A stretch of DNA of 55,582 bases, taken from positions 130,090-185,671 of the forward strand of contig MNCI01005936.1 of assembly GCA_015680685.1 (NCBI GenBank). Reading direction: 5' to 3'. The DNA is from Gnetum montanum. Lineage: Eukaryota; Streptophyta; Gnetopsida; Gnetales; Gnetaceae. Below are positions 32,502-43,873 of this stretch, piece by piece. The notes under the pieces are model-generated. The model was not told the DNA's origin and did no database searches. It worked only from the letters and a program-made list of their open reading frames with translations. Position 1 is the stretch's first letter. Each line of letters opens with the position of its first letter. The translations under genes and the position numbers were made by a program.

Positions 32502-33700
32502 AGCCCCAAAAAATTAAAGTATGCAAGATTGTAGCTCATGGGCTATCAGACTTACATTTATAATAAAATCTTGCCTAAAGTTGGATGGTGAAGGTTATAG
32601 GTCATAACATGCATTTTCTAGGTGGTGATTCATTGGCTCCTCTTTGTTGATGTTTGTAGGATTGGCCTAAGAGACATTAACAAAGAATACAAAACATCAC
32701 TCCAAGTCCATCACCAACGTTTCCTCTTTGTGGTTGATGTTGTAGTGTCAAACCATGCTAAAGCATGCTTGTGATAATAAGATAACATTATGATGAGGTG
32801 GTAAAATTTGTAGGCTATATTTGTTGCATAAAGAAATGGTCATAAGGGTTAACAATGAGTTGCATAGGTTGACATCATGGCTATGATATGACACTAATAT
32901 GTTGAATAATCAATTTGGGCTTTGCACTTCATGCTTTAAAGTGTTGGCTACTCAGTAATGTTTTTGAGGAACCAACACCTTACTCCAAGGTTTCTTTGGT
33001 TGTTAGGGTCCTTCCTTTGCATGTTTGAAACCATTGGTTTTTCTTTTGGTCCTTGTTGATTGTTTGGCTTCTATGTAATCTTCTTTTTTTTAGGTGAAAA
33101 AACCTTCATCTGGTTTCATTGCCAAGGCCTAGTGTAATTTTTGTTTTTTCTTTAAATGAGATGTGTTACATTCAATGGACTTGATAGTGGAGCATGATGA
33201 AGGAGATGTCGAATGGCCATAATGCATGAGTGCCAAACATAGGTTACTATTGTCATTTAGGGTGAGGAAGTTAATAATTAGGTTGTGGGATTGTGGCTTA
33301 AGGAGGGTAATGATAGGGATCATGAAATAAGCACTCTTGGTATGATAGGACAAACTCACCAAATTTTGCACATTGAGGTCACATGATGACTTGATTCGAT
33401 AATGAATTGTAGCTTTGCGATGACTTTAGGCTTCATTCTGCAAGCACAACTCCAAGAAAACAACAAAACAAGACAAAGAAAGCATGTTGTCACAATAAAA
33501 TTCATAGGGCTACATGAAAGAATCAATAAACTAGGCCACTGAAGATCACAATCGTTACACCCAAAAGGGAATCTACATCTTGTAATATAAATGTTACAAA
33601 GTTTTTCAGTTCATTTTTCATGCAAAAAGAGGCAAAGAAAGGAATACTGGCTCACTTGTTATTGGTCACTATGATTGTATATGTTAATGTTAATACTTGC
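32502..33700 (-). mobile_element. 3' untranslated part of element F
   Basis: Lies between integrase and the (now distant) 3' LTR of F. The minus strand reads AATTTTTTGGGGCT at the B junction, which could be F's polypurine tract. The frame at 33371-33129 is not supported. No other feature was seen. Confidence 0.45.
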
Positions 33701-33719
33701 AAAGAAAATGTGTTAAATA

Positions 33720-34800
33720 TAATAAGGCTTTAGATAGGAATGATTGACTAGGTCGGTCAATTCATTCCCATCCATGTCCATTATTCTAAAGGCTCCATTG
33801 CTATAGGCCTTTGTGATCAAGATAGGTCCTTCCTAGTTGGTTGAGAATTTGTATACGTGCTCATGGATAGCTTTGAGGACTAGGTCTCCCTTCTTGATCT
33901 TTCGTTTGTTTAGGTCATGGTAGTGTTGTTGCTTCTACCTCTCTTGATATCACTTGATGTGAGCAAGTGTTCACACTTGTTGCCCCTCCACTGAGTCTAG
34001 GTTCATGGTACACAACTTCTTCTTTTGTTCATCATTGATGAAGTTTGATAGAGACACTTGAAGCAATGGGACTTGTAATTCAAGAGGCAAAATAACTTCA
34101 GAACCATAAACCAGGCTATATGGAGTTACACTAGTTGTGGTTCAATAGTTCATTTGGTAGGCCCATAGTGCATGGATAAGTCATTCATGGCACTTGTGTT
34201 TGCTATTGTTCATAATTTTTTAGCAAGTTTATGATGGGATTGTTTCTAGCTTCAGCTTGCCCATTGTCTTGAGGGTAGTATGGTGATGAAAAGAAATGCT
34301 TAATGCTTAGGTCTTGACAAAAGCCTTTCATTTTTTGGATACTAATCTATGGTCCATTATCTATGACTATCATCATAGGTATGCCAAAATGGACTACTAT
34401 GTTGTCAAGTATAAATCTATAGACTCGTTGAGACATTGTCTTCTTTAGGGGAATAGCTTCAATTGACTTTGTGAAGTATTCGGTTGTGGTGATGATGAAG
34501 CTATGCCCTGTAGAAGACTTAGGCATTATAGGTCTAATGATATTGAACCCCCATTGTTGGAATGACCAAGTTATCTAAGTAGTGTGTAACTTAGGTGGTG
34601 GCACATGTATTAGGTTACTATGCCATTGATAAGTGTCACAGGTCTTGACCTTCTGCAAGCAATCATTTTTGATATGAGGCCAATAATAGCCTAGTCATCT
34701 AATCTTAGTAGCCATGACTCTAGGTCCTATATGTCCTCTACATAAACCTTCATGAACTTGCTCAAGGACTATGTAGGCTTTAGTTTTGCCTGAGCACACT
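33720..34800 (-). pseudogene. Integrase of element F, broken
   Basis: On the minus strand: RLDD*AIIG and, one frame away, GYYWPHIKNDCLQKVKTCDT (34695-34635), the end of the zinc-binding HHCC domain. Then comes the core: FIITTTEYFTKSIEAIPLKK (about 34505-34450), FGIPMMIVIDNGP (34395-34355) with the second catalytic Asp, and SSPYYPQDNGQAEA (34285-34245) with the catalytic Glu. The first Asp position reads Asn (near 34545). Stops and shifts are present. Confidence 0.85.
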
Positions 34801-35114
34801 AACAATATGCCATCATAGGACCATTAACATAATGTGTTATCACCTATGATGACATAGGATTTTGATCTCTTATGTACAACATCCTTCTAAAAAGTAGTTA
34901 AGTCTTGTAGAGATTCACCATGCATGAAGTAAAACTTGATATCGTCATATCATTCCCTTGGAGGAGTGGTACTAAAAAAGGCTAGAAAGGTATCCTTAGT
35001 GTTCTGTGTGATGGGAATAGCCCAGTTCATGGTTAAGGTAGGTAACTTACCAAACACATTAGGCATCACACTAAGAGGTAAGATTGCAATGGCATTGACT
35101 AGTGTGTTTTTGGT

Positions 35115-35447
35115 TTAGGGTACATGTTGGATATCAATGTATATTAGTTTTTGCATTATTTTCTTACCTAATTCACAATAAGGTTGAAAATGTTTGGCTT
35201 TACATGCATAAACATCTATTACTTGATTAATCACAAGTTGTGAATCATTTTTAATCATTAAGCGTTTAATTCCTTGGTCATAAGCTACCATCATTCCCCA
35301 GATCAATCCTTCATAATTTGCTACATTATTGGTACATGGGATTTCAAAATGGTAAGCAAAGGGTTGGATTTCATCTAATGAAAGTGTTATGATGCTAGGA
35401 GAACTATCACCATGGGCTGTTGAAGTTTCATCAAAGTGCATGACCAC
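35115..35447 (-). pseudogene. Additional archaeal-type RNase H of element F
   Basis: An open stretch of 110 codons between RNase H and integrase. It has MHFDETSTAHGDS (first Asp), CTNNVANYEGLIWGMMVAYD (Glu) and IKRLMIKNDSQLVINQVI (Asp), the pattern of the second RNase H carried by Tat/Ogre elements. It is among the best preserved pieces of F. In the family it is thought to assist or replace the primary RNase H. Confidence 0.85.
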
Positions 35448-35529
35448 CTCATATCCCTTGGGTACATTGCTGAGAATGTTGATATGCTCATCTAGAAATT
35501 TAGGATCTATGGCTACATGGTATTCTATT

Positions 35530-36960
35530 GGTGAAGTAGTAAGTTGTATGGCTATTGCTTAGCCTTTTGTTGATGCTTGAGAAATGTAATGAAGGTTAAA
35601 TTCAGCTATTATGGCTTTCCAATGAGCAATATGACTATTTTCATATATGTTGGTTATTATAGCTCTAAGTACATTGTCTTTGCAAATGACATTGACCTAG
35701 CTCCTTAAGAGGTAGTACCACCACTTCTTCAATAAGAAGACTAAGGCTAGACAATACTTCTCTACTTCGGTGTATTGGATCTCATTGGTAATTAATGCAT
35801 GGATTAGGTAGCATAGAAGAAGCTCTCCTCCATCATCTTGTCTCTAATAGAGCAGAGAGGCAATGTATGTATCAGAGATAGTAAGGTAGATGTAAAAAGG
35901 TTTGTCCTCTTGTAGTGGATAGATCGTTGATAATTGTGCCAACTCTTGCTTAAGGTTTTCAAATGCTTCTTGACATTAAGCCATCCACTTATAGTGAACT
36001 CATTTCTTAAGCAAGTTTTGCATGGGTTGTAACTTGTTTATAAGCCTACTGATAAACCTACAGACAAATTGTAATGTACCTTGCAATCCTTGAAGCTTTT
36101 TAAGGCCGGTTGGTGTTGCCAAGTTGGATATGGCCTTAACCTTATCAAGATTAACATGTATTCTTGATTTTGATACTGCAAAGCCAAAATTTTTATTGAT
36201 TTTGATGTAAAAGACACACTTCTTAGGATTAAGCCTAAGCTCGTATTTGAGACATCATTTCAACACAAGATCAAGGTCATGCACATGGTTGTTGGTCACT
36301 TTGAACTTAATGGCTATATCATCTACATAGTCATTGAGCACTCGTAGCATATTCACTAAAGATATATGTCACTACTCTTTGGTAGGTTGCTCCTGCATTC
36401 TTTAGGCTAAAGGGCATCATGATGTAATAAAAGATACCCCAAGAGGTCATGAAGGTCATACTAAGTTGATGTTCCAAGTTAATCCTAATTTGGTTGTATT
36501 CTGATAACTCATCCATAAAGGATAATAAGGCATTCCTTGCTATAGTATTAATAAGTTGATCAAATACTAGGTAAATGGAAATCATCTTTTACGGTTTCCT
36601 TATTTAGGTCTCAAAAATCAATGTAGATATGTATACTCCCATTTTTCTTAGGGACTACCACTATGTTGGATACCCATTTTGCATAATCAATAACTCTAAT
36701 GATACCAACTTGGTATAATGTTATGATTTCATCATGAACTACTAAGGCTAAATCTAGCATAATCTTGTGAACTTTTTACTTAATTGATTTAATACTAGGG
36801 TCAAGTATGATGTTATGTTTATATTGTATTCTTTTTCTCTTTAACAATTGGTCAAGGAGTTTAGATGGTTTTAATGATAGCCTAGTGTACTTAGACTAAT
36901 CTTTTCATTCAAAATTAGACCTTGTGTTGCTAGATGTAGAGGCCCCGAATGTTGATTATT
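35530..36960 (-). pseudogene. Reverse transcriptase and RNase H of element F, broken
   Basis: The minus strand shows KWVSNIVVVPKKNGSIHI (near 36690-36640), then the open piece 36585-36331 with SEYNQIRINLEHQLSMTF and MPFSLKNAGATYQRVVTYIF, both classic RT motifs, and the catalytic YVDD box intact at 36329-36318 (YVDDIAIKFK). RNase H remnants follow at about 35990-35540. Stops and frame changes disable it. Confidence 0.85.
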
Positions 36961-37161
36961 CATTATAGGGGCCTTCGATTGATTTGTTTCAAACCTCTAT
37001 GTTATTTTATTTTTTAGCCATAATGGCCATGTCTACATTATTTTACCTCTTCTTCTTCTTATCTTTCCAACTATGTTGATTCTTGTATGTTATGTAGGTG
37101 AGGTCATTGTTGGCCTCTATAACATCCTCTATGTTCTTTGTTTGAGAAAAGGCCTGGCTAA
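36961..37161 (-). mobile_element. Element F gag-pol linker
   Basis: Degraded coding sequence, probably between gag and RT, cut at 37161-37166 by insertion of C. A protease domain could not be identified. Confidence 0.45.
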
Positions 37162-37166
37162 GTGAC

Positions 37167-37936
37167 TGATGAGTGGCGAGGTACCCCTACACTCAACCAT
37201 ACGAATACGAGCGTTTCACACATGATCTAGTTGAACTCCGCAGATGGGCTAGTTGTGGTATTTAGATAGTTATCCTTAGGTCACAGTTCCTTGTCTTCCC
37301 ACCTAGACTAGTATTAGCTTTGTCACGTATGGTTTAATCTAGAGTGAGGTGTATGATGTGTTTCTACACTAGTGCTACTCCTGAGTATGATGAAAAATAA
37401 TATTAACTAAGCTAAGAGAGGAAGGATGAGAGAGAATCTAAAATAGCCTAAGTGCGATGAGCATCTGTTCCTTAATCATTCATACACATCTTGAACTTCG
37501 TGCACGACTACCACTGGGATTACCAAGCACATGGCTTAAGTACGCTACTGGGTTACTAAGTAGTCACACTTAAATGCTCGTGATTAAGTCGTACTCATTC
37601 CGCATTACTAGGAGATAAGGGTGAAGAGAGATTAATTATCTAGGAAAGCATTTAAACATAACAATAATTAATTCCTATTTAGCTTAGTCCATATGTTGTA
37701 AGGTTTATCAGAAAGTTCATCTTTATTGCCATACACAAATGTGTGCTTACGTACAATTTGTTCAAGTAGAGATCCGTTCACTTTAAGACTCCTACTACGG
37801 GCACATGGAAATTATTCTAACTTTGGAATGGTAAAACTACTATAGTTTGGCTAAGGTCTAATTCTGGATGAAGAAATAAGCAAAAGTTGCCTCTTATTTA
37901 TAGATGTTACGGTGGGCCGCGATATCGTGCTCATCA
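37167..37936 (-). repeat. 3' LTR of element C
   Basis: 770 bases, TGATGAG to GCTCATCA. TATA on minus (CATCTATAAATAAGAGG) is near 37895-37911. It ends with a single GATATCG unit, whereas the 5' LTR has a roughly 105-base longer edge with several such units and a G run. Confidence 0.9.
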
Positions 37937-37950
37937 TACCCCCATGACTG
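37937..37950 (-). other. Polypurine tract of element C
   Basis: The minus strand reads CAGTCATGGGGGTA beside the 3' LTR. A 13-base copy, CAGTCATGGGGGT, occurs again at 38502-38490. Confidence 0.85.
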
Positions 37951-38018
37951 AATGAAAACTCGTCCTCAAGTTCCTTACAAAATATTGGGAAGGTATGGGA
38001 TTATTGACTTAAATGATG

Positions 38019-38309
38019 CTAATGGTGAATGGGGTGACATGTGAATGGATCATCATTATAATACATGACAAAATTAGTTTTCATGACAACAAGAGTGAAC
38101 ACTAAACACATTTGACATCTAGCCTTATTTGGCAGTTGAGAGAGAAGAGAGAGAGAAAGGAAGAAGTTTGTTGTTGCTGACACTAAGATTGTGCTTTTCA
38201 TTGTCCATCCATAAGCACGTCATCAATCTTGTTCCTTGCATAACTGCTCCAGCACTAGTCCATTCCAAGTGTTTCTTCCAGATCCAATCGATTGGTTTAT
38301 GATTGCCAT
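38019..38309 (-). pseudogene. Short ORF after the acceptor position (element C)
   Basis: ATG at 38309-38307 directly follows the putative acceptor. The frame spans 97 codons to the stop at 38019, with two in-frame stops at about codons 29-30, one of which corresponds to a CGA in D (C-to-T). The first 28 residues agree with D at 21 positions (shared IGSG.NTWNG and QLCKEQD). The C-terminal half (MCLVFTLVVMK, NDDPFTCHPI) also recurs in D. A weakly hydrophobic stretch lies in the second half. It occupies the site of B's 936-codon ORF but shows no clear similarity to it. The overlapping frame at 38125-38319 is less conserved. Confidence 0.4.
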
Positions 38310-38512
38310 TTGCACACACAACACAATCTTATATTAGCAAGGGTAAATGAATCACAATGTAGTTAATACCTTACCTTAGTGTAAGGTCCATTGGCTGAGT
38401 TGTGATATGGCTAATGCAAATTTGGAGATATAATACTGGTGACTACGCAAGGTGTAGGGGTTAAGAAAAAATTGAAAAAATTAGACCAGGACCCCCATGA
38501 CTGAGAGCGAAC
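38310..38512 (-). promoter_or_regulatory. Putative intron upstream of the short ORF (element C)
   Basis: On the minus strand: AG/GTTCGC at 38512, a T-rich body (ATTTTTTCAATTTTTTC), branch-point-like GCTAAT at 38338-38333, and TGTGTGTGCAA ending at 38310 directly before the ATG. Its parts line up with B (265 bases) and D (230 bases). Confidence 0.4.
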
Positions 38513-39950
38513 CTCCAGTAGCAAGAGAATGGAAAAAGATAAGGAATAAGAAAGATGGAGAAAAAGAAACAACAACAACGTCGATAAAATGGATGTCAAA
38601 TATGGAGATGACAAAATAAATGGTGATTGCGGAAATGTTTAAGGGAAAGAAATTAACGGATGCACCAAATAGGAATGCTAGTGGATCCTCCCCAAAGCAG
38701 GCTCATGCCCTTAATGCCTTGACAATCCCACATTCAAAGAGTCCATAGGCCCTAAAAATGTCATTTGGAAGCAAGAGTTAAAGTCTTGCCAAAAAGAAAA
38801 CAATGCATCAACCAAGATATGGACTACTGATACAATCGACAATGAGGTGAAAGATGGAGAAAGAAGGATGGAAAGAAGAGAATGGAATGGAGTCTCAAGG
38901 ACAAGGTGGTGTACAGGCCCTTGTGTGTTAATAGTTAATGTGACTTAGTAGATCTCATTCCAAATCCAGCCTCAAACCAACCACAACTAGTGACTTCACA
39001 TTAGTACATTTGGTCAATCCATCCACCTGAAGTAACAAGAATGCTTTCGCCAAAGAGTCACCACCATTCTGACCAAATTAAAAAAGGAGAAAGTAGGAAG
39101 TGAGAAGGGCCTTAGTTAGAGGGAACATGGTTGTTTAGCTTCATAACTAGTGCTTGTAGCCCAGATGATTATTCCATCTAAGGGGTGTGCTTTGAACTTC
39201 CAATATTTTTTTTTGTGTTTTGCGTGAGAACCACACCATGCAAAGACTTATTATTTTTATTATCTCAGCTTCTTGATAATGGAGCAACATCGGAATGGTA
39301 AAGAAAAATCAAGAAGAAAACATCCAAGCACCCAAGAGAATGGCCGGCACAAATGCATCAAATCCCCTTGAAGTCACAACCTTTTCAGTCCTTGAGTCCT
39401 TCCATATTTTGAGAAATGCCTAGTCACCAATTCATTGATAGTTCTTATTATTGAAAGAAATGGAGTGTACATTTCCAAGCCAAGAGAGACCATAGCAATT
39501 TATGGATGCATGGATGATGTGGAATCATTGCCTATTATATGAAAAGAACTATACCTTAGTATCCTCATTATAACTCAAAGGTAAAAACCAAACATTAGCA
39601 ATCAATGGAATACAGTTCATACCATCTTCAAGAGCACTTATTAGGTGACGATCCTAACAAAATAAACAAACACACAAAGAAATGAAAAAGTATAACAATG
39701 TTGCAAAACAAAAACAAGAAAAGTTAAAGAAATTTGTAAAACAAAAATGTGTAAAACAAAAACTTAAAATACAAAAAGATAAAACACTAAATTAAAAGGT
39801 GAAAAACTAGAAAACAAAAAGTTGAAAAATTAAAGAATCAGAAAAATATTTATTAATTCTGTGTTGTTAGAATGGAGGATACCCCCCATAGCAAAACGGT
39901 TGAGCATGGCTAGAATTAACAAATGGAAGGTTAGGATCCTTGCATGTTGG
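38513..39950 (-). mobile_element. Spacer of element C
   Basis: Noncoding, shared in order with A, B and D. It includes TCCTCCCCAAAGCAGGCTCA (38684-38703), the block at 39085-39250 and an A-rich stretch (39660-39830). It joins directly to the gag tail, so pol is missing rather than decayed. Confidence 0.65.
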
Positions 39951-39955
39951 AAATA

Positions 39956-41043
39956 TTAGGACCCAGTCATACTTACCCATTGGGGTTCACACACTTGATT
40001 ATAGTAACCATAGTGGGGCAATCTATAAGATGTAGTTTCCAGATAACGAGTTGACCCACTATGATAATTGGGACTGTTAGATGGTATGCAAGGATCAGGG
40101 TGTCGCCCTCCATGTCTATATTCATTGGGCCATATGGTTGTTGGAGTGTTAAGTGGTGGCCTTAATGAAGTAACATGAGGTGTTGGGTTTGAAGAGGAAG
40201 ATGCACCACGGTGTTGGATTTGTGTTGAGTTGGCGGATGCAGTGGTTTCTGAACTNAGTGTTAAGTGGTGGCCTTGATGAAGTAACATGAGGTGTTGGGT
40301 TTGAAGAGGAAGATGCACCACGGTGTTGGNAGTGTTGGGAGTAGTAGCACAAGTAAAATTTGTGGGTTGGTGCTGTGGTGCAAAATTTCTTGGCATAGCT
40401 GGCGGTGATGTAGGAGGGGGTGAAGTATGAGAATATTGAGGTTGAGGATAAGTGTAAGGCACATGAGGTGGGGATTTTGTTGGAGAGGACATGGGTGGAT
40501 AGTACTCAAGAGAATGATAACAATGAGGTNATTGAACCTGATATTTCTATATGAAATCTTGATGTAACATTCCTCCCCAATGCTCATGTAAATGTGACAA
40601 AACTAGACATTGGCCTTCTGGGTGATCGTACAGACAGACGTTACATTGATATGTGAAATTGGCAGTTGAGTTCTTATTCTTATTATCTTCTACCCTTTCT
40701 TTCAATTGTTGCATGGTGTCTTGTCCTGTTTCTCGATTTGGCATAACTCTTTCTCTAATAATGTTCGTCATCTTATTGATCTTTGCCTCAATTTCATTTA
40801 GTGATTGTAGGATTGGCAAAGATGATTCCACCTCCTTGAAGTAAGTGGATTTCTCCTCTTCATGATCATGAAACCTTGTTAAGTTGAGATTTTGGTCCTG
40901 TTGAGAACTTTCAAGATTCTCCCATTTGGCTAGTTCTCCTTCTTCTTTTGCCACCCGCTTAATAAGCTCTTGGAGTTGATGGGTTCATAGCTCATATAGT
41001 TGACCTCAGGCGTACATCCCTAGGGTCTCCCTTGTTTCATTAC
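39956..41043 (-). pseudogene. gag of element C (partial, runs into assembly gap)
   Basis: The open piece 40954-40547 (135 codons) begins in a helical, charged region (MAKEEGELAKWENLES) and contains the zinc knuckle CNVCLYDHPEGQC (about 40650-40612). It is followed by a Pro/Thr/Ser-rich tail to 39956 ending YYNQVCEPQWVSM. The tail carries three Ns (40256, 40330, 40530); a 73-base duplicate surrounds the first two, which looks like an assembly join. The gag core must lie in the gap at 41044-41943. Confidence 0.75.
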
Positions 41044-41943
41044 NNNNNNNNNNNNNNNNNNNNNNNNNNNNNNNNNNNNNNNNNNNNNNNNNNNNNNNNN
41101 NNNNNNNNNNNNNNNNNNNNNNNNNNNNNNNNNNNNNNNNNNNNNNNNNNNNNNNNNNNNNNNNNNNNNNNNNNNNNNNNNNNNNNNNNNNNNNNNNNNN
41201 NNNNNNNNNNNNNNNNNNNNNNNNNNNNNNNNNNNNNNNNNNNNNNNNNNNNNNNNNNNNNNNNNNNNNNNNNNNNNNNNNNNNNNNNNNNNNNNNNNNN
41301 NNNNNNNNNNNNNNNNNNNNNNNNNNNNNNNNNNNNNNNNNNNNNNNNNNNNNNNNNNNNNNNNNNNNNNNNNNNNNNNNNNNNNNNNNNNNNNNNNNNN
41401 NNNNNNNNNNNNNNNNNNNNNNNNNNNNNNNNNNNNNNNNNNNNNNNNNNNNNNNNNNNNNNNNNNNNNNNNNNNNNNNNNNNNNNNNNNNNNNNNNNNN
41501 NNNNNNNNNNNNNNNNNNNNNNNNNNNNNNNNNNNNNNNNNNNNNNNNNNNNNNNNNNNNNNNNNNNNNNNNNNNNNNNNNNNNNNNNNNNNNNNNNNNN
41601 NNNNNNNNNNNNNNNNNNNNNNNNNNNNNNNNNNNNNNNNNNNNNNNNNNNNNNNNNNNNNNNNNNNNNNNNNNNNNNNNNNNNNNNNNNNNNNNNNNNN
41701 NNNNNNNNNNNNNNNNNNNNNNNNNNNNNNNNNNNNNNNNNNNNNNNNNNNNNNNNNNNNNNNNNNNNNNNNNNNNNNNNNNNNNNNNNNNNNNNNNNNN
41801 NNNNNNNNNNNNNNNNNNNNNNNNNNNNNNNNNNNNNNNNNNNNNNNNNNNNNNNNNNNNNNNNNNNNNNNNNNNNNNNNNNNNNNNNNNNNNNNNNNNN
41901 NNNNNNNNNNNNNNNNNNNNNNNNNNNNNNNNNNNNNNNNNNN
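41044..41943. other. Assembly gap (900 N)
   Basis: Exactly 900 undetermined bases within element C, expected to hold its gag core and part of the leader. The 306-codon open frame drawn across it is an artefact. Confidence 0.99.
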
Positions 41944-42033
41944 ATTTTATAATTATTTCTTTCTAAAAGATATATCGTTAATTCCTATACAATGACCTTG
42001 TATGATATAACTAATCTAGATAACTAGCACCGT
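41944..42033 (-). mobile_element. Leader of element C
   Basis: Matches the leader end of A (11190-11264), including ACTAATCTAGATAACTAGCA. No ORF. Confidence 0.7.
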
Positions 42034-42051
42034 CCTTGGCAACGGCGCCAA
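42034..42051 (-). other. Primer-binding site of element C (tRNA-Asp type)
   Basis: The minus strand reads TTGGCGCCGTTGCCAAGG, 16 of 18 bases identical to TTGGCGCCGTTGCCGGGG. The best preserved primer site in the window. Confidence 0.9.
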
Positions 42052-42929
42052 TGATGAGTGGCAAGGTACCCCTACACTCAACCATATGAATACGAGTGTT
42101 TCACGCACGATATGGTCGAACTCCGCAGATGGGCTAGCTATGGTATCTAGATAGTTATCCTCAGGTCAGAGTTCCCTATCTTCCCACCTAGACTAGTATT
42201 AGCTTTGTCATGTATGGTTTAGTCTAGAGTGAGGTGTATGATGTGTTTCTACACTAGTGCTTCTCCTAAGTATGATGGAAAATAATATTAACTAAGCTAA
42301 GAGAGGAAGGGTGAGAGAGAATCTAAACTAGCCTAAGTGTGATGAGCATATGTTCCTTAATCATCTGTACACATCTTGAACTTTGTGCATGACTGCCACT
42401 AGGATTACCAAGCGCATGGCTTAAGTACGCTATTGGGTTACCAAGTAGTCACACTTAAATGCTCATGATTAAGTCATACTCATTCCATGTTACTAGGAGA
42501 TAAGGGTGAAGAGAGATTAATTATTTAGAAAATCATTTAAAAATAATAGTAATTAATTCCTAGTTAGCTTAGTCCATATGCTGCAAGGTTTATCAGAAAG
42601 TTCATCTTTATTTCCATACACAAATGTGTGCTTAGGTACAATTTGCTCGAGTAGAGATCCATTCACTTTAAGACTTCTATTGCAAGCACATGGAAATTAT
42701 TCTAACTCTGGAATGGTAAAACTACTATAGTTTGGCTAAGGTCTAAGTCTAGATGAAGAAATAAGGGAAAGCTGCCTCTTATTTATAAATGTTACGGCGG
42801 GCCGCGATATCACATATGCGATATCATGGGGGTGGACTTGATATTGCTGGGGTAGACACGATATTGTGGATGCAATATCGGGGGGGGGGGGGGGGGGGGG
42901 GGGGTGGTNTATGATATCGTGGCTCATCA
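42052..42929 (-). repeat. 5' LTR of element C
   Basis: 878 bases, TGATGAG to GCTCATCA. The outer edge (42800-42925) has repeated GATATC/GATATTG units every 20-25 bases and a run of 25 G (42880-42904), followed by an N at 42909, so this edge is not reliably assembled. Confidence 0.9.
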
Positions 42930-42934
42930 GTGAC

Positions 42935-43873
42935 CATGGATCTAAGTAGTAGAGTTTGGACTTAATGAAATCATTAACCATCCTCTTGAATATAGCAAGT
43001 AGATGGATTGTAGCTATTGGTTCTAGAATCTTGTTTAGGAGAGCATTTCATTATTGTATAAATTTTTGTACATGTTTAAGGGGTTCCTAATTGACCTTCA
43101 TTAATTGGTCAAGAGTTGTGTTGGGCTTCAAGTTGTACTGAAAGTGGTTAACAAAATGTGATTTCAAGTCCTCAAGTGAGGATATAAATCCTCTTGGTAA
43201 TGCATGGTACTAGTCCAAAGCCTTCTCCATTAGGGACATAGGAAATATTCACAATATAGTATGTGTCCAAGCTTGAACCACTAAATACTCTAGATAGAAG
43301 ATGATAAGGTGTGCATTAGGATCACCCTCACTATTGGACTTGGTGAATTGAGGTACAGGGATCCCTGATAGAAGAGTTATATGTGAGATGGTAGGGCTGA
43401 TTGGATCATCATGATAGAAATCCATGATCTTCACCATTTGGGTTGTTGAGGCATTAAGCTTTTGTAACTCTTTTGTAAGATCTTAGATCATTTGGAATGC
43501 CTGATCTAGCCCTTGGGGCATCCTAGTGGGTTGTGATGTTTGTACAAATGGCTGAGGTGTGAGTTGAGAGGCCTATGACCTTGTGATGTGGGTTGTGGCA
43601 TAAAAGGGTTGGGTTGGGTCATTATGGTCATAGGGGGATTAAATAGTGAGAAGGAGGTTGGAATAGGTACTTAAGAAATAAAAGTTGAGAATGATTGGTG
43701 ATGATAACCATCAGTGACGGTTGAGTTGATTGTGATTGTATAGTGAATGACATAGATGAGAAGATGGGTGTGGTTTAGGACACCAATTATGCCTAATGTG
43801 TTGTTATAACAAGTTCTAGTCCAAACATGGTTGGATAGATAGGTGATGAAGGTTGGAGGACTTACTCCATGGA
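42935..43873 (-). pseudogene. gag of element F, broken
   Basis: The open piece 43437-43249 contains GIPVPQFTKSNSEGDPNAHL, the entry to the gag core of Tat/Ogre-type elements. It continues on the minus strand with degraded core sequence to about 42950 (LPRGFISSLEDLKSHF near 43195-43150). C cuts it at its C-terminal side. Sequence between 43440 and 43873 is Pro/Gln-rich N-terminal gag or leader, without a recognised primer-binding site. Confidence 0.7.

Larger units (their letters stand above)
37167..42929 (-). mobile_element. Element C: short non-autonomous LTR retrotransposon
   Basis: A 5.8 kb minus-strand element inserted in the gag of F, with a perfect target-site duplication GTGAC at 37162-37166 and 42930-42934. 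5' LTR 42052-42929, primer-binding site 42034-42051, leader, gag (part lost in a 900-base gap), spacer, a short ORF after a conserved splice-acceptor position, polypurine tract and 3' LTR. No pol was seen. By eye its LTRs differ at roughly 7-8% of positions, less than those of A. Confidence 0.9.

Noticed and set aside
41032-41952. 306-codon open frame
   Set aside because: It spans the 900-N gap and is made of undetermined residues.
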